Counted from the first letter of the stretch, positions 18,274 to 27,150 are shown. The stretch: 46,908 nucleotides of DNA from an uncultured Myroides sp. (GCA_913777665.1 CAJYTF010000029.1:1-46908), one strand, 5' to 3'. Notes: generated by a model from the sequence alone, not told the origin. A program made the numbers and translations.

Positions 18274-19518
18274 ATGAACAGAATAATTTTGATAGCATTA
18301 GCCATTTTTTTATCTACTCAGGTATATGGACAAACGGAATTTGACACATATAAAAACGGATTGATTTATAGTGAAACAACTATGAACAAACTTGGACAAA
18401 TTGTAGATTCACTTAACTTAAAGTATAAAGTTTGCGATTTCAATAAATTGTTTAAGTCAAAAAGGCAAACAATCGGACATATTGTTCGGCTTGACACAAA
18501 TAAAATTAAGCAAGCCAAAAAGGATATGGAAAATAATATTTCATTTGAAGAATTCATTGCCAAATATCCAGATGCCGAAGTAGATAGAAACGTGTTAATA
18601 ATTAAGTATAAATACAAAAACTATAAGGAAAAAGAAGTGGTTGAATTTAGTGAAGTTGACCTAAACAGTAACTACGGTTTTGAAATTAGTCAAGACAATG
18701 ATAACAACCTCTACAATAAGGCAATGAAAGATTCTTGGCTATTTGATTATACCGAAAAATCAAAATATTCTAAGGAATCAATCAAGGCATTCTATTTTCC
18801 TGAAGATTTTAAATCAATTCCTATTACTTTAAAATATAACAGACAAATTGGATATTCAGAATGTTTAATTGATACAGTTGCAACAAAATTTAAAGATAAT
18901 GCAAAAGAAGGCTGGGTAGATTTACCGAAAAATTGGCAAGCACTTTCCGAAAAAAAGAAAGTAAAGCTTCTTGATGAAATGCGTTCTACAAAAGTTGTTG
19001 GAGGTTGTAGCCAAGATAGCAGACCGAGAGAACACGCAATTAATATTGCAATGCTTTCAGCCGAAACTGCAAATTGGGAAGTTTTCTTGAAGTCACATTT
19101 AGACATTATGAACGATAGATTTGATAGAATGTCAGATGGAAGTTATGCTTACGAAAAACGAAAAACATACATCAAAGAACTGGAAGAACTAGACATAAAT
19201 GTCCTTGACCTACTTATTGGAATTTCATTAAGAATTGAAAATCCAGCGGAAAATCATTACTATGGAAGTATTGGCAGAATAGGTAGAGCGATTTCAGAAT
19301 CAAAAGATAAAAATGAATTTATAACGCAAATTTTATCAATGATTGAGGACAAAGAGCTCGATAACTACAATAGAATTTTATCATACTTTTTATTTGTTAG
19401 TTGTAATAATTACATAGAAAATGAAACCGAACAAAAAACAAATTTAAAATTATTGGAAAAATCAATTATGACTTTACCAGTTTACTTAAAAAGTAGAATA
19501 AATCTAACAACAGAATAA
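18274..19518 (+). CDS. Exported hypothetical protein
   Basis: 414 residues with a signal peptide (NRIILIALAIFLSTQVYGQ). The mature protein is Lys/Glu-rich. A central block has VGGCSQDSRPREHAINIAML, and the C-terminal half looks like an alpha-helical repeat region (ETANWEVFLKSHLDIMNDRF, IGISLRIENPAENHYYGSI). I do not recognise the family; the helical part may be an interaction scaffold in the periplasm. Followed by the longest copy of the HelD-start repeat. Confidence 0.7.
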   Translation: MNRIILIALAIFLSTQVYGQTEFDTYKNGLIYSETTMNKLGQIVDSLNLKYKVCDFNKLFKSKRQTIGHIVRLDTNKIKQAKKDMENNISFEEFIAKYPDAEVDRNVLIIKYKYKNYKEKEVVEFSEVDLNSNYGFEISQDNDNNLYNKAMKDSWLFDYTEKSKYSKESIKAFYFPEDFKSIPITLKYNRQIGYSECLIDTVATKFKDNAKEGWVDLPKNWQALSEKKKVKLLDEMRSTKVVGGCSQDSRPREHAINIAMLSAETANWEVFLKSHLDIMNDRFDRMSDGSYAYEKRKTYIKELEELDINVLDLLIGISLRIENPAENHYYGSIGRIGRAISESKDKNEFITQILSMIEDKELDNYNRILSYFLFVSCNNYIENETEQKTNLKLLEKSIMTLPVYLKSRINLTTE

Positions 19519-19527
19519 CCTACGACC

Positions 19528-19860
19528 AACATGAACTGTGTAATAACGCTAATTTATTAGGCTCTTTTTATAATAAAATTATCATGCTAAATTGTAGTAT
19601 TTTACTACCCAAAATACAATTTTAAGCAGCTAGTTGCACCGCAATTTCGGCTTCTTGGTCTTAGATGAATCTAACTAATCACCATTATCAAACTTTCTCT
19701 ATATTTGACCAATTAAAATCAACCCGTGCAAACATGCTTCGATAGACTCAGCAACCATACTTCGATGCATCGATTAACTCAGCAACCATACTTCGATAAA
19801 CTCAGTAACCGTAAACTCAGTAACCGCCCTCCTACTCGTTCAGTGGGAAATGGGGAAAAA
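19528..19860 (+). repeat. HelD-start repeat, copy 2 (full, with TTCGA units)
   Basis: The first ~190 bp (aacatgaactgtgt, then ttttactacccaaa, acaattttaagcagct, atctaactaatcaccattat) match 23409-23600 with small differences. A perfect flavobacterial -7 box TATATTTG lies at 19700-19707. After cccgtgcaaac (19723-19733) about 90 bp of TTCGAT..ACTCAG..ACC units interrupt the element before it resumes at gccctcctactcg (19826-19838). No gene is supported in this stretch. Confidence 0.75.
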
Positions 19861-19885
19861 GGGAATATAAAAATTGATTAATGAT

Positions 19886-20431
19886 ATGAAATTAAAATTT
19901 TTGTACTGTATTTTAAGTTTAATATTTATAATAATTGGATGCAATAAAAAAGAACCCTATTCTACAATTGAGATAAAAAAAATAGCACAAAATAAACCAA
20001 ATAAAGCTAACACGGAACGAATCAAATTTATTTCTAAATACAATTTTGAGCAATTTTCCTCAAACACTATTCAAAATAAAAATTCTAAAATAAAACTGAA
20101 TACGAACCAAAATGATTTTTCAAAAAGATATAAAACAATGATATATCAAACATTTGAAAAAGAGCCAATTAATTTTGCAGGAAAATATGTTTTAAATTAT
20201 TGGGGTTGCGGTTCACCTTGTCAAGTTGGAGTTGCAATAAATGCAGAAAATGGAAGATTGATTGAAATACCTTCTGCAAATGTGGGCTACAAATTTCAAA
20301 AAAATAGTCGATTATTAATTATCAATCCCCCAGATAGTTTAGATTACTATATTCAAGATTGTTCTTATTGTAAGCCTGAATTATATTTATTGGACACTCT
20401 TAAATACAAATTTGTAAAGTTAGAGGAATAA
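19886..20431 (+). CDS. Hypothetical lipoprotein
   Basis: 181 residues from the ATG at 19886. Lipoprotein signal FLYCILSLIFIIIGC with Cys as the expected lipidated residue, then a Lys/Asn-rich spacer. The mature domain has paired cysteines in WGCGSPCQVGVAI and a later DCSYCKP, which may form disulfides in the periplasm. Family not recognised. Followed 40 bp later by a HelD-start repeat copy. Confidence 0.7.
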   Translation: MKLKFLYCILSLIFIIIGCNKKEPYSTIEIKKIAQNKPNKANTERIKFISKYNFEQFSSNTIQNKNSKIKLNTNQNDFSKRYKTMIYQTFEKEPINFAGKYVLNYWGCGSPCQVGVAINAENGRLIEIPSANVGYKFQKNSRLLIINPPDSLDYYIQDCSYCKPELYLLDTLKYKFVKLEE

Positions 20432-20471
20432 AAAAACTTGTTTACGAAAATATCCCTTTGGATAAAAACCA

Positions 20472-20722
20472 GCTTCATTTTAACTAGCTAAAATCAACCC
20501 GTGCAAACAAGCGCCCTCCTACTCCTTTGCATCATTATACTAGCTATTGCTGTGCTTTGGCATCGATCAGCAAAGAAAAAATATGAGCACCCTACCTATC
20601 TTCAGCATCTTGAAACAATAAAAGCGTTTATTGAAGAAGTAAACACTTTGAACGATTATGTTACCTGGGTAGCACGAGACGGTATAAAAAACCAGATATG
20701 CATTGGCAGGGCGATATTTTAA
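20472..20722 (+). pseudogene. N-terminal fragment of a HelD/UvrD-like gene (repeat copy 3)
   Basis: The repeat blocks aaaatcaacccgtgcaaac and gcgccctcctactc are here in frame with a longer coding remnant starting GTG at 20501: a membrane-anchor-like segment LLLLCIIILAIAVLWHRS, then KKKYEHPTYLQHLETIKAFI and VNTLNDYVTWVARDG, ending at 20722. It resembles, from memory, the N-terminus of the HelD-like UvrD helicases of Flavobacteriales, but there is no helicase motif in the fragment. The shorter copy at 23609-23732 encodes the same first ~35 residues, which supports a once-real protein. Confidence 0.55.
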
Positions 20723-21105
20723 TGCTTCGGCGAGCTCAGCAACCACAGGATCAGTGACCGGGGAATGGGGAAGTAGGGAATTGCTTAATTGTAATATCTG
20801 GCTTCGGAATCTCCATTTCAGTAATAGGTATATTGCGGTTTTTCTGTACTTTTTAGACAAAAAGTACCAAAAGTCTTTTCTTTTTGATCTTGCCTCAGCT
20901 CAAAAATGGTTGAACTTTTCCTTGTTCACTAGCTGATCGAATCGTCGCTCTGCTCCCCGATCACCTTACGTTCACATCGTCTGTTCAACTATTCCCGATT
21001 AAAATCGGGACAGGCTGTTTTTTTGCTAATGGCGCTTTTAAATCTGTATGGGTTGAAATTTTGTGTTTTTGATTTTAAGGTAAATGAGAAAAAGGGAATA
21101 AAAGA
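20723..21105 (+). repeat. Long intergenic repeat, copy A
   Basis: No gene is supported here. The order is TTCGG/CTCAG units, gggaatggggaagtaggga, an AT-rich stretch with atctggcttcggaatctcca, a perfect hairpin GTACTTTTT / AAAAAGTAC (20846-20867), tcttttctttttgatcttgcctc, gaatcgtcgctctgctcccc, a cggga-containing hairpin near 20995-21012 and ttgaaattttgtgtttttga. The same blocks in the same order occur at 32401-32770. Confidence 0.8.
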
Positions 21106-21168
21106 TTATATTCGTGGATAATAATATTTACAGTTAACTTCAAAACCAAAATACATACAGAAACGATA

Positions 21169-21570
21169 ATGAAAAATATAATACTTTTCATACTAATCAC
21201 TATGACATTAAACTCCTGTATTTTAGGTATTACAGGTGCTCCCCACAAACATACTTATAAAGAAATTAACGGGAATAACGAGTTAAATTTAAGTGTTCGT
21301 TGCATGTCTATGAATAAAATATTTGAAATAAGAAATGCTAATCCAGGCGATTCACTTTATATTAAATCCTTAAGTTTCAAAAATCCTACTGAAATGAAGT
21401 CGTTAAATGGTGAAATAGCATCTGATTCAATAAGATATTACAATTGCCGAATTTTAGATGGGAAATACCATAAAAATTTAATGAAAGATACAATTGAAAT
21501 AATAAAGATCACAAACAAGAATAATCAAAAAAAATATATATTCATTGCTGATTCTAAAGTAAATAACTAA
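21169..21570 (+). CDS. Small hypothetical lipoprotein
   Basis: 133 residues. Lipoprotein signal KNIILFILITMTLNSC, then a short mature domain with beta character (NELNLSVRCMSMNKIFEIR, GDSLYIKSLSFKNPT). Family not recognised. It is 50 bp upstream of the next small gene and may be co-transcribed with it. Confidence 0.65.
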   Translation: MKNIILFILITMTLNSCILGITGAPHKHTYKEINGNNELNLSVRCMSMNKIFEIRNANPGDSLYIKSLSFKNPTEMKSLNGEIASDSIRYYNCRILDGKYHKNLMKDTIEIIKITNKNNQKKYIFIADSKVNN

Positions 21571-21619
21571 AAAAATCGTTATCGTGTATTTGTGCACAGA
21601 GTTAACGATGTAACAATAA

Positions 21620-22027
21620 ATGGAAACAGAAAAAAAAGGCGCATATAAATCTCACGACAAAAAACATTCGTTTGACTTTATTTTCGAGGGTGAAATTAGA
21701 TTTGGACCGACCTATTATAAAATAAAACTAGACGGAGAATTAATCGCTAACAGAATATTTGGACATGAATTTAAATGGCATCCGAATTCAACCTTGTTAG
21801 CATTACAAGAATGGTTAACTATCGACTATAGAAAAGGTCCGATAACTGCATTGACTTTGATTGATCTTAAAACAGGCAAATTCGCACGGATCTCAACGGC
21901 TGAAAAAGGTTTCATAAAACCTATTAAGTTTGAAAATGATATTATATTTTTTGAAAAGGAATATCTGGCTACTGGAAAAATCGCCGAATACGAAATTAAA
22001 TTAGATGAAATAGAAAATTGGGAATAA
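21620..22027 (+). CDS. Hypothetical cytoplasmic protein
   Basis: 135 residues, no signal peptide. Beta-rich with alternating charged and hydrophobic residues (FDFIFEGEIRFGPTYYKIK, HEFKWHPNSTLLALQEWL, LTLIDLKTGKFARIS), resembling a fragment of a WD40-like or lipocalin-like sheet. I do not recognise the family. It lies directly before the fourth copy of the HelD-start repeat. Confidence 0.6.
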   Translation: METEKKGAYKSHDKKHSFDFIFEGEIRFGPTYYKIKLDGELIANRIFGHEFKWHPNSTLLALQEWLTIDYRKGPITALTLIDLKTGKFARISTAEKGFIKPIKFENDIIFFEKEYLATGKIAEYEIKLDEIENWE

Positions 22028-22040
22028 AACATAAGTATCC

Positions 22041-22125
22041 ACTACAAAATCATCCCTTGCAAACATACTTCGATGAACTCAGCAACCGCGGGCTTAGCAA
22101 CCACCGCCCTGCTACTCGTTTTAAA
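22041..22125 (+). repeat. HelD-start repeat, copy 4 (with TTCGA units)
   Basis: Blocks aaaatcatcccttgcaaac, then acttcgatgaactcagcaacc, gcaaccaccgccctgctactcg. The ancestral GTG is changed to TTG. It lies between a small hypothetical gene and the methyltransferase gene. Confidence 0.7.
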
Positions 22126-22381
22126 CTGCAATTAAAATATTTCATTATCTTTGTAGCCTGTTAAGCTAATTTTAAAATATTATCTGGCCTTTCTTTAGGC
22201 AAATTCGGTGTAAAATAACCGACTGTTATTATATTGGCTACTACTAACGCCATTATACAGATAATACTATCCCTTTAATTTTCATAGAGTTTTTAATAAA
22301 AGACAATTGATTTGCAAATTAATTGTTTTATCACATTGCTTTGTATTAGACATGCAATTGTGGCAATAATATAGCTTACAA
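22126..22381 (+). other. AT-rich leader before the methyltransferase gene
   Basis: No gene is seen. A TATCTTTG motif at 22146-22153 fits the flavobacterial -7 consensus TAnnTTTG, but no matching TTG lies at the right distance upstream and the start codon is ~230 bp away, so it is only a candidate promoter. Confidence 0.3.
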
Positions 22382-23221
22382 ATGATTAGTAAACAGTTAA
22401 TAAGTAGAAATGTAGAAACATTTTACAATAAAGCATCAGAAGAAACCCGGCTGGACAAAGGTATGGGCATATTTGAATTTGAGAGAATTAAATCTCTAAT
22501 AGAAAAATATACAATTAATTCATCATCAATAATAATTGATGTTGGCGGTGGAACCGGAAAATATTCGGAATGGCTTGCAAAAAAGGGACATCAGGTTCAT
22601 TTGGTGGAACCTGTTGCAAAACATTTGAAAATAGCTCAAGAAAGAGCAAGTAAATTAAGAAACAAGTTTTCTGTCCATACTGGCATAGCTCAAAGATTAG
22701 AATTTAAAAGTAATTATGCCGACCTAATTATATTACACGGACCTCTTTATCATCTTCAGAACGAAAAAGACAGGAGCTTAGCTATTCAAGAAGCTAAACG
22801 AGTTGTAAAAGACAATGGAATAATATTGGCATTTGGAATAAATTACACATCCTCTACTTTGGTTGGGTTATTAAGTGGTCTTATCCACAAAAAGACATTT
22901 TTTGAGATGTGTAAGGAAGAACTAACTACCGGAATACATAATCCGCCAACTGAATTCCCCTGGCTTTTAGCCGAAGCATATTATTATAAACCAACACAAA
23001 TGAAAGAGGAGTTTATAAATGAGGAACTAACTTATATTAATACCTATGCTGTTGAGGGTTTAGCGTGGCTTGATAAAGATTTTTTTTCAAATATGGTAAA
23101 TGACAACAGAAGAAAAACACTGTTGGAACTTATACAGTTAACAGAAAATGATCCTGAACTTTTACCATTTAGCCCACACATGATGATAGCAGTAAAAAAA
23201 CAAATAAATTATGGAAAATAA
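22382..23221 (+). CDS. Class I SAM-dependent methyltransferase
   Basis: 279 residues. Motif I is IIIDVGGGTGKYSEWL (D53, glycines 55-59), the acidic ribose-binding residue is E76 in VHLVEP, and motif IV-like ADLIILHGPLYHL and post-motif EAKRVVKDNGIILAFG follow. This is the methyltransferase-11/25 fold used on small molecules. The C-terminal ~110 residues (LSGLIHKKTFFEMC, EFPWLLAEAYYYKP) probably form the substrate cap. Substrate unknown. Its stop overlaps the start of the small winged-helix gene by 11 nt, so the two are co-translated. Confidence 0.88.
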   Translation: MISKQLISRNVETFYNKASEETRLDKGMGIFEFERIKSLIEKYTINSSSIIIDVGGGTGKYSEWLAKKGHQVHLVEPVAKHLKIAQERASKLRNKFSVHTGIAQRLEFKSNYADLIILHGPLYHLQNEKDRSLAIQEAKRVVKDNGIILAFGINYTSSTLVGLLSGLIHKKTFFEMCKEELTTGIHNPPTEFPWLLAEAYYYKPTQMKEEFINEELTYINTYAVEGLAWLDKDFFSNMVNDNRRKTLLELIQLTENDPELLPFSPHMMIAVKKQINYGK

Positions 23222-23441
23222 AGAAAGATTTTACAATGCATTGAAAGAATATAACGGTAAGCTAAACGAGATTGACCTTGGAGAAAAAATAGGACTTACG
23301 GAAGATGAAACAATGGAAATAATTGCACAGCTTTTATCTGAATATAAAATTGAACATGAAAGTAATAGGTTATGTAATTATCGAGTTTTGAAAAAAATAA
23401 CGGTGGGTAACATGAACTGTGTACAAAAGCGCGTGTTTTAA
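23211..23441 (+). CDS. Small winged-helix-like protein
   Basis: 76 residues as read, starting inside the methyltransferase gene. The sequence YNALKEYNGKLNEIDLGEKI, LTEDETMEIIAQLLSEYKIE, NRLCNYRVLKK matches a small conserved Bacteroidota protein with a helix-turn-helix character. That protein normally ends about NYRVLKK; here the frame continues for ~14 residues (ITVGNMNCVQKRVF) into the HelD-start repeat at 23409. The natural stop therefore seems to have been replaced when the repeat inserted. Function unknown; regulatory or substrate-recognition roles are possible. Confidence 0.7.
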   Translation: MENKERFYNALKEYNGKLNEIDLGEKIGLTEDETMEIIAQLLSEYKIEHESNRLCNYRVLKKITVGNMNCVQKRVF

Positions 23442-23735
23442 AAAGTTTTACAATAAATTTATATTGGTACATTGTGCTGTTTTTTACTACCCAAATTACA
23501 ATTTTAAGCAGCTTGTTGCGCATCAATTATACCTGCGTTTTTCTCTAATTAATCTAACTAATCACCATTATCAAACTTTCTCTATATTTGATTCAATAAA
23601 ATCAGCCCGTGCAAACCACCGCCCTCCCACTCCTTTGCATCCTTCTAATTGCTATTGCTGTGCTTTGGCATCGATCAGCAAAGAAAAAATATGAGCATCC
23701 AGACTATCTTCAGCATCTTGAAACAGACTGATAAA
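23409..23735 (+). repeat. HelD-start repeat, copy 5, with coding remnant
   Basis: The first ~190 bp parallel 19528-19720, with TATATTTG at 23583-23590. Then cccgtgcaaac, ccgccctcccactcc and a remnant encoding LCILLIAIAVLWHRSAKKKY and EHPDYLQHLET before a TGA near 23730. This matches the fragment at 20501 almost residue for residue. The TTCGA units are absent, so this copy is closest to the uninterrupted ancestor. No other gene is supported up to 23870. Confidence 0.75.
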
Positions 23736-23870
23736 AAAATTTCATTTTAAGACCGAGGCTTAAACGGAATATTACATTTTTAAAGTTAACGCTACTGTAC
23801 TACTTTCTACAAAGCTGTTTTACAATTACATATATTTTTTGTAACTTCATAAAAATTAAAATTGCGTATT

Positions 23871-24230
23871 ATGAAAAAATCAGTTTTATTACCAGCAATG
23901 TTATTCGCGGCATCGGTTATGCTATGGTCTTGCGATAACAAAAAAGCAAAAGACAAAGACGGTGGAACAGCCGAAATTGAGAACACAGACCTAGTAGCAA
24001 GCGGAACCTACACGGGAACTGCGAAGGAAGTTGACCCCGAAGAACAGGAAATTTATGTGGAGACTGCGGATGGAAAAATTTTGGAACTTTACTTTAACGA
24101 AACTACCAAACTTACAAAAGGCGGAACCGATGTTCCTTTTGGTGAACTTAAAAAAGGGAATAGTTTGGAAGTAACCGTAGAGAACAACGGCAACAGTTTA
24201 AAACCTATTGAAGTTAAGATTCTGAATTAA
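23871..24230 (+). CDS. Small hypothetical lipoprotein
   Basis: 119 residues from the ATG at 23871. Lipoprotein signal VLLPAMLFAASVMLWSC, then an acidic linker and a small beta-barrel-like domain (VASGTYTGTAKEVDPEEQ, IYVETADGKILELYFN, KLTKGGTDVPFGELKKG, SLEVTVENNGNSLKPIEV), similar in layout to periplasmic OB-like domains. Nearby metal-efflux genes are on the opposite strand beyond a terminator, so there is no operon link. Family not recognised. Confidence 0.72.
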   Translation: MKKSVLLPAMLFAASVMLWSCDNKKAKDKDGGTAEIENTDLVASGTYTGTAKEVDPEEQEIYVETADGKILELYFNETTKLTKGGTDVPFGELKKGNSLEVTVENNGNSLKPIEVKILN

Positions 24231-24270
24231 CGAAGTTTCTTAATAAAATTATTAATTCAACATTAAAAAT

Positions 24271-24308
24271 AACAACCCCTTATGAGTATATACTCACAAG
24301 GGGTTGTT
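24271..24308. terminator. Bidirectional terminator between converging genes
   Basis: Near-perfect long hairpin: AACAACCCCTT...TGAGTATA pairs with TATACTCA...AAGGGGTTGTT, with T-runs on both sides. It serves the lipoprotein gene (+) and the superoxide dismutase operon (-). Confidence 0.9.
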
Positions 24309-24374
24309 TATTTATGTAAGGTGCAAATAGGCAATAATGCTTTGACCCGTGTTAGTTGATCATAGTTTCAGTAA

Positions 24375-25046
24375 TTAGCTACCGATTGCAATTGCATACC
24401 TACTGCTAACTGTTTCCCAATTAACAACTGTCCACAACGCAGAAAGATAATCAGCTCTTTTATTTTGGTATTTTAAATAATAGGCATGTTCCCATACATC
24501 AATTCCAAAAACAGGGATTCCTTTTACTTCAGCTACATCCATTAAAGGATTATCCTGATTAGGAGTAGAGGTTATAACCAATTTTTTTTCGGGAGTAACA
24601 ACCAGCCATGCCCATCCCGAACCAAATCTTCCACCAGCCTCTTTATTGAGCGCTTCTTTAAATGCTTCCATACTACCAAAAGCATCGTTTATTGCTTTTG
24701 ACAGCTCTTGCGAAGGCTGCGTGCTCTTTTTAGGGGTAAGAACACTCCAGAACAGTTCGTGATTGTAATGACCCCCTGCATTATTTCTAACAGCAGCACT
24801 GTGCTCTGAAATATTTGCCAGAATATTTTCCAGTCGCTCTTTTTCTAAAGCCGTACCCGCAACAGCCTTATTAAGGTTGTTTACATACCCAGCCGCATGC
24901 TTTGAATAATGAAGTTCCATTGTTTGCGCATCAACAACATTTTCAAATGCATTGTAGGCATATGGAAGAGCAGCCTGTTTAAATTGTGCAGATATTGTCT
25001 GCGTAAATGCAATCCCAAAGACTGCCATTGTGATGATTGTTTTCAT
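24375..25046 (-). CDS. sodA: Exported Fe/Mn superoxide dismutase
   Basis: 223 residues including a signal peptide (KTIITMAVFGIAFTQTISA), so it acts in the periplasm or outside. Metal ligands are H46 (ELHYSKHAAGY), H96 (GHYNHELFW), D183 and H187 (DVWEHAYY). Gly at the NNAGGHYNH position and Gln at STPNQDNPLM (Q164) are features of Mn-type enzymes; SodA or a cambialistic form is likely. The first helix has KHAAGY where KHHxxY is usual, a mild change. It lies 64 bp after the CDF gene and could be read from the efflux operon or its own promoter. It converts superoxide to peroxide and oxygen. Confidence 0.93.
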   Translation of the reverse strand: MKTIITMAVFGIAFTQTISAQFKQAALPYAYNAFENVVDAQTMELHYSKHAAGYVNNLNKAVAGTALEKERLENILANISEHSAAVRNNAGGHYNHELFWSVLTPKKSTQPSQELSKAINDAFGSMEAFKEALNKEAGGRFGSGWAWLVVTPEKKLVITSTPNQDNPLMDVAEVKGIPVFGIDVWEHAYYLKYQNKRADYLSALWTVVNWETVSSRYAIAIGS

Positions 25047-25110
25047 TGATAATTTAGGTTTTAATTTAATTTTTACCGAGTTAAAAAGCTTGTTATGATT
25101 TTTCTTTTGA

Positions 25111-26004
25111 TTAGTAAGGCTTGCTTTTTTCTTTAAATGGTTCTACATGAATTAATACATGTCCCAAGTTAGGTATATGATGCTTTAAATAATCTTTTAG
25201 GCGATGTGCCGTATCATGCCCTGCGGTCACTGTAAGCTTGCCACTTACCATCGCGTGCAGATCAACGTGGTATTTAGATCCTGACTTTCTAACAAAACAC
25301 TTTTCCGTTCCTTCAATTCCATCTACTTCTACAGACTTTATTTTTATCTCATTTATCAGATCCTGATAAACATTTTCATCCATTATTTCTCCAAAAGCTG
25401 GTCGGAAAATAAGATAACAGTTGTAAAGAATGAATCCCGAAGCTAACAAGGCAGCAAAGTCATCGGCACTTTCATATCCTTTTCCAAGCAGCAACGCGAT
25501 AGAAATTCCAAGAAATGCTGCTACCGATGTAATGGCATCGCTGCGATGGTGCCAAGCATCGGCTTTTAAAGAAGAACTGCCTGTCTCTCTACTCTTTTTT
25601 ATGACGACTCTATAGGAAGCTTCCTTCCAAATGATAATTGCTCCCAATACAAACAATGTCCAAGGCTTAGGAAGTTGATGCGGTGTACCGATATTCTGTA
25701 TACTTTCGTACGCAATTATGGTTGCAGATATTATTAGGAAGCCTACTACCGCAAAAGTGATGAGAGGTTCGATTCTACCGTGACCGTACGGATGATTCTT
25801 ATCAGCAGGTCGTTGTGCATACTTTAATCCGAATAATACCAGAAAAGAAGAGAATATATCTGCAGTTGATTCAATTGCATCTGCAATCAATGCATAAGAA
25901 TTTCCAAAATAACCTGCCAGATATTTCAACAACGCCAGCAGAAAATTACCAATGATGCTAAAATAGATAGCTTTTACAGCTTGTTTTTCCCTTGTTTCTT
26001 CCAT
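25111..26004 (-). CDS. Cation diffusion facilitator transporter
   Basis: 297 residues, six predicted membrane helices plus a cytoplasmic C-terminal domain. Metal-site motifs are ALIADAIESTADIFSS (E45 in place of the common Asp, D49) and KADAWHHRSDAITS (H152, D156), and the HPYGHGR loop (71-77) is conserved. The C-terminal domain (GIEGTEKCFVRKSGSKYHV, HVLIHVEPF) is the usual CDF dimerisation fold. It exports divalent metals such as Zn2+, Co2+ or Cd2+ in exchange for protons. It starts 2 bp after the adaptor gene stop, so it is in the same operon. Confidence 0.92.
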   Translation of the reverse strand: MEETREKQAVKAIYFSIIGNFLLALLKYLAGYFGNSYALIADAIESTADIFSSFLVLFGLKYAQRPADKNHPYGHGRIEPLITFAVVGFLIISATIIAYESIQNIGTPHQLPKPWTLFVLGAIIIWKEASYRVVIKKSRETGSSSLKADAWHHRSDAITSVAAFLGISIALLLGKGYESADDFAALLASGFILYNCYLIFRPAFGEIMDENVYQDLINEIKIKSVEVDGIEGTEKCFVRKSGSKYHVDLHAMVSGKLTVTAGHDTAHRLKDYLKHHIPNLGHVLIHVEPFKEKSKPY

Positions 26005-26006
26005 AA

Positions 26007-27143
26007 TTACTCTTCGGTTTTGTTCTTAAGTGCCATAAGTAATGAATAGGCTCCTTTACCAATTATATTTTTATTTAGTAATGAGCTATGATTTTGTATA
26101 GAAACAAATCCTTCATTAGCAGTGCCTATTTCAACTTCCATCATACGGAACTTTCCTGCAGCTATCTGTTCAAAAACATAATTCTTGCCTTCAAAAGACA
26201 CAACGGCATCTGCCGGTAAAGTAAAAGCATCAACATTATCCAGATCAATCAACGCATTAATATATAGTCCGTTTATTAATTCTGACTTATTTGCATTTAT
26301 CAATTTGGCGATAACTTCTGTACTGCCGTCTTCTAAAATACTGTTGCCCTTGGTTATAATTTTCGCTTTTAGTTTGTTATCGGCATCGCCGTTTGTAAAA
26401 AGAGTTACATTTTGACCAATTGCTATTTTAGGCAGATCTTTTTCAAAAACCTTTACTTTTAAGATCAACCCCTGCGGATTTATCAACTCTACCAGCACGT
26501 CAGAAGGGGCTACGTATTTGCCTTTATTTACATTTACCACGCTTACAACACCACTAAACGGAGCAACGATATTTATACTTCTTTGAATTTTTCCTGCTGC
26601 TACTTTTGATGGATTTATGTTTAACAACCTTAGTTTTTCTTCCAATCCGTTTTTTATTGCCAGTAAAGATTTATACTCTGTTTCGGCCTGCTGCATTAGC
26701 TTATCGCTTGTAGATTTGGTCGTATTCAGTTCTTTTTGTCGATTATAATTTGGGGCTGCACTTAATAATTGTGCCTGTGTAGTTAGATAATCCTGCTGAA
26801 TCTGTATGAACTGATTGTCTTCGATAATTACAATTACATCGCCTTTCCTAACAAATTTACCAGGTAAAACACGAACCGATTTTACATGTCCGCCTAAGGC
26901 ACTGGATATTGAAACTTTAGAATCGGGCTCCACATCAACATTGCCGTTTAATTGCAACGTACCTGAAATCTGCTTTTTCTGCATCTTCACCGTACTAAGC
27001 TCAATTGTTTTGAGCTGTTCTTTTGTTAATTCCAATTGATTTTCGACAACTTTAGATGCCGGCTTTGCGGTTTCTTCTTTAACTGCTTCGTTTTTACAAG
27101 ACAGTATCAAAAAGGCACTTAATATTATAAATAGATATTTCAT
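26007..27143 (-). CDS. RND efflux periplasmic adaptor (CzcB/CusB type)
   Basis: 378 residues. Lipoprotein signal YLFIILSAFLILSC, so it is anchored to a membrane in the periplasm. Barrel-sandwich half-motifs VSISSALGGHVKSVRVLPG and INIVAPFSGVVSVVNVNKG flank a coiled-coil hairpin (~130-190), followed by a beta-barrel (LILKVKVFEKDLPKIAIGQ) and a membrane-proximal domain. It links the RND pump to the outer-membrane channel. It starts 7 bp after the pump gene. No extra metal-binding N-terminal domain of the CusB/CzcB type is obvious. Confidence 0.9.
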   Translation of the reverse strand: MKYLFIILSAFLILSCKNEAVKEETAKPASKVVENQLELTKEQLKTIELSTVKMQKKQISGTLQLNGNVDVEPDSKVSISSALGGHVKSVRVLPGKFVRKGDVIVIIEDNQFIQIQQDYLTTQAQLLSAAPNYNRQKELNTTKSTSDKLMQQAETEYKSLLAIKNGLEEKLRLLNINPSKVAAGKIQRSINIVAPFSGVVSVVNVNKGKYVAPSDVLVELINPQGLILKVKVFEKDLPKIAIGQNVTLFTNGDADNKLKAKIITKGNSILEDGSTEVIAKLINANKSELINGLYINALIDLDNVDAFTLPADAVVSFEGKNYVFEQIAAGKFRMMEVEIGTANEGFVSIQNHSSLLNKNIIGKGAYSLLMALKNKTEE

Positions 27144-27150
27144 TTAATTT

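Noticed and set aside
19528..23870. Integron-style attC sites between small genes
   Set aside because: A RYYYAAC-like atctaac occurs in copies 2 and 5 of the repeat, but no matching GTTRRRY partner at the expected distance and no integrase in the window.
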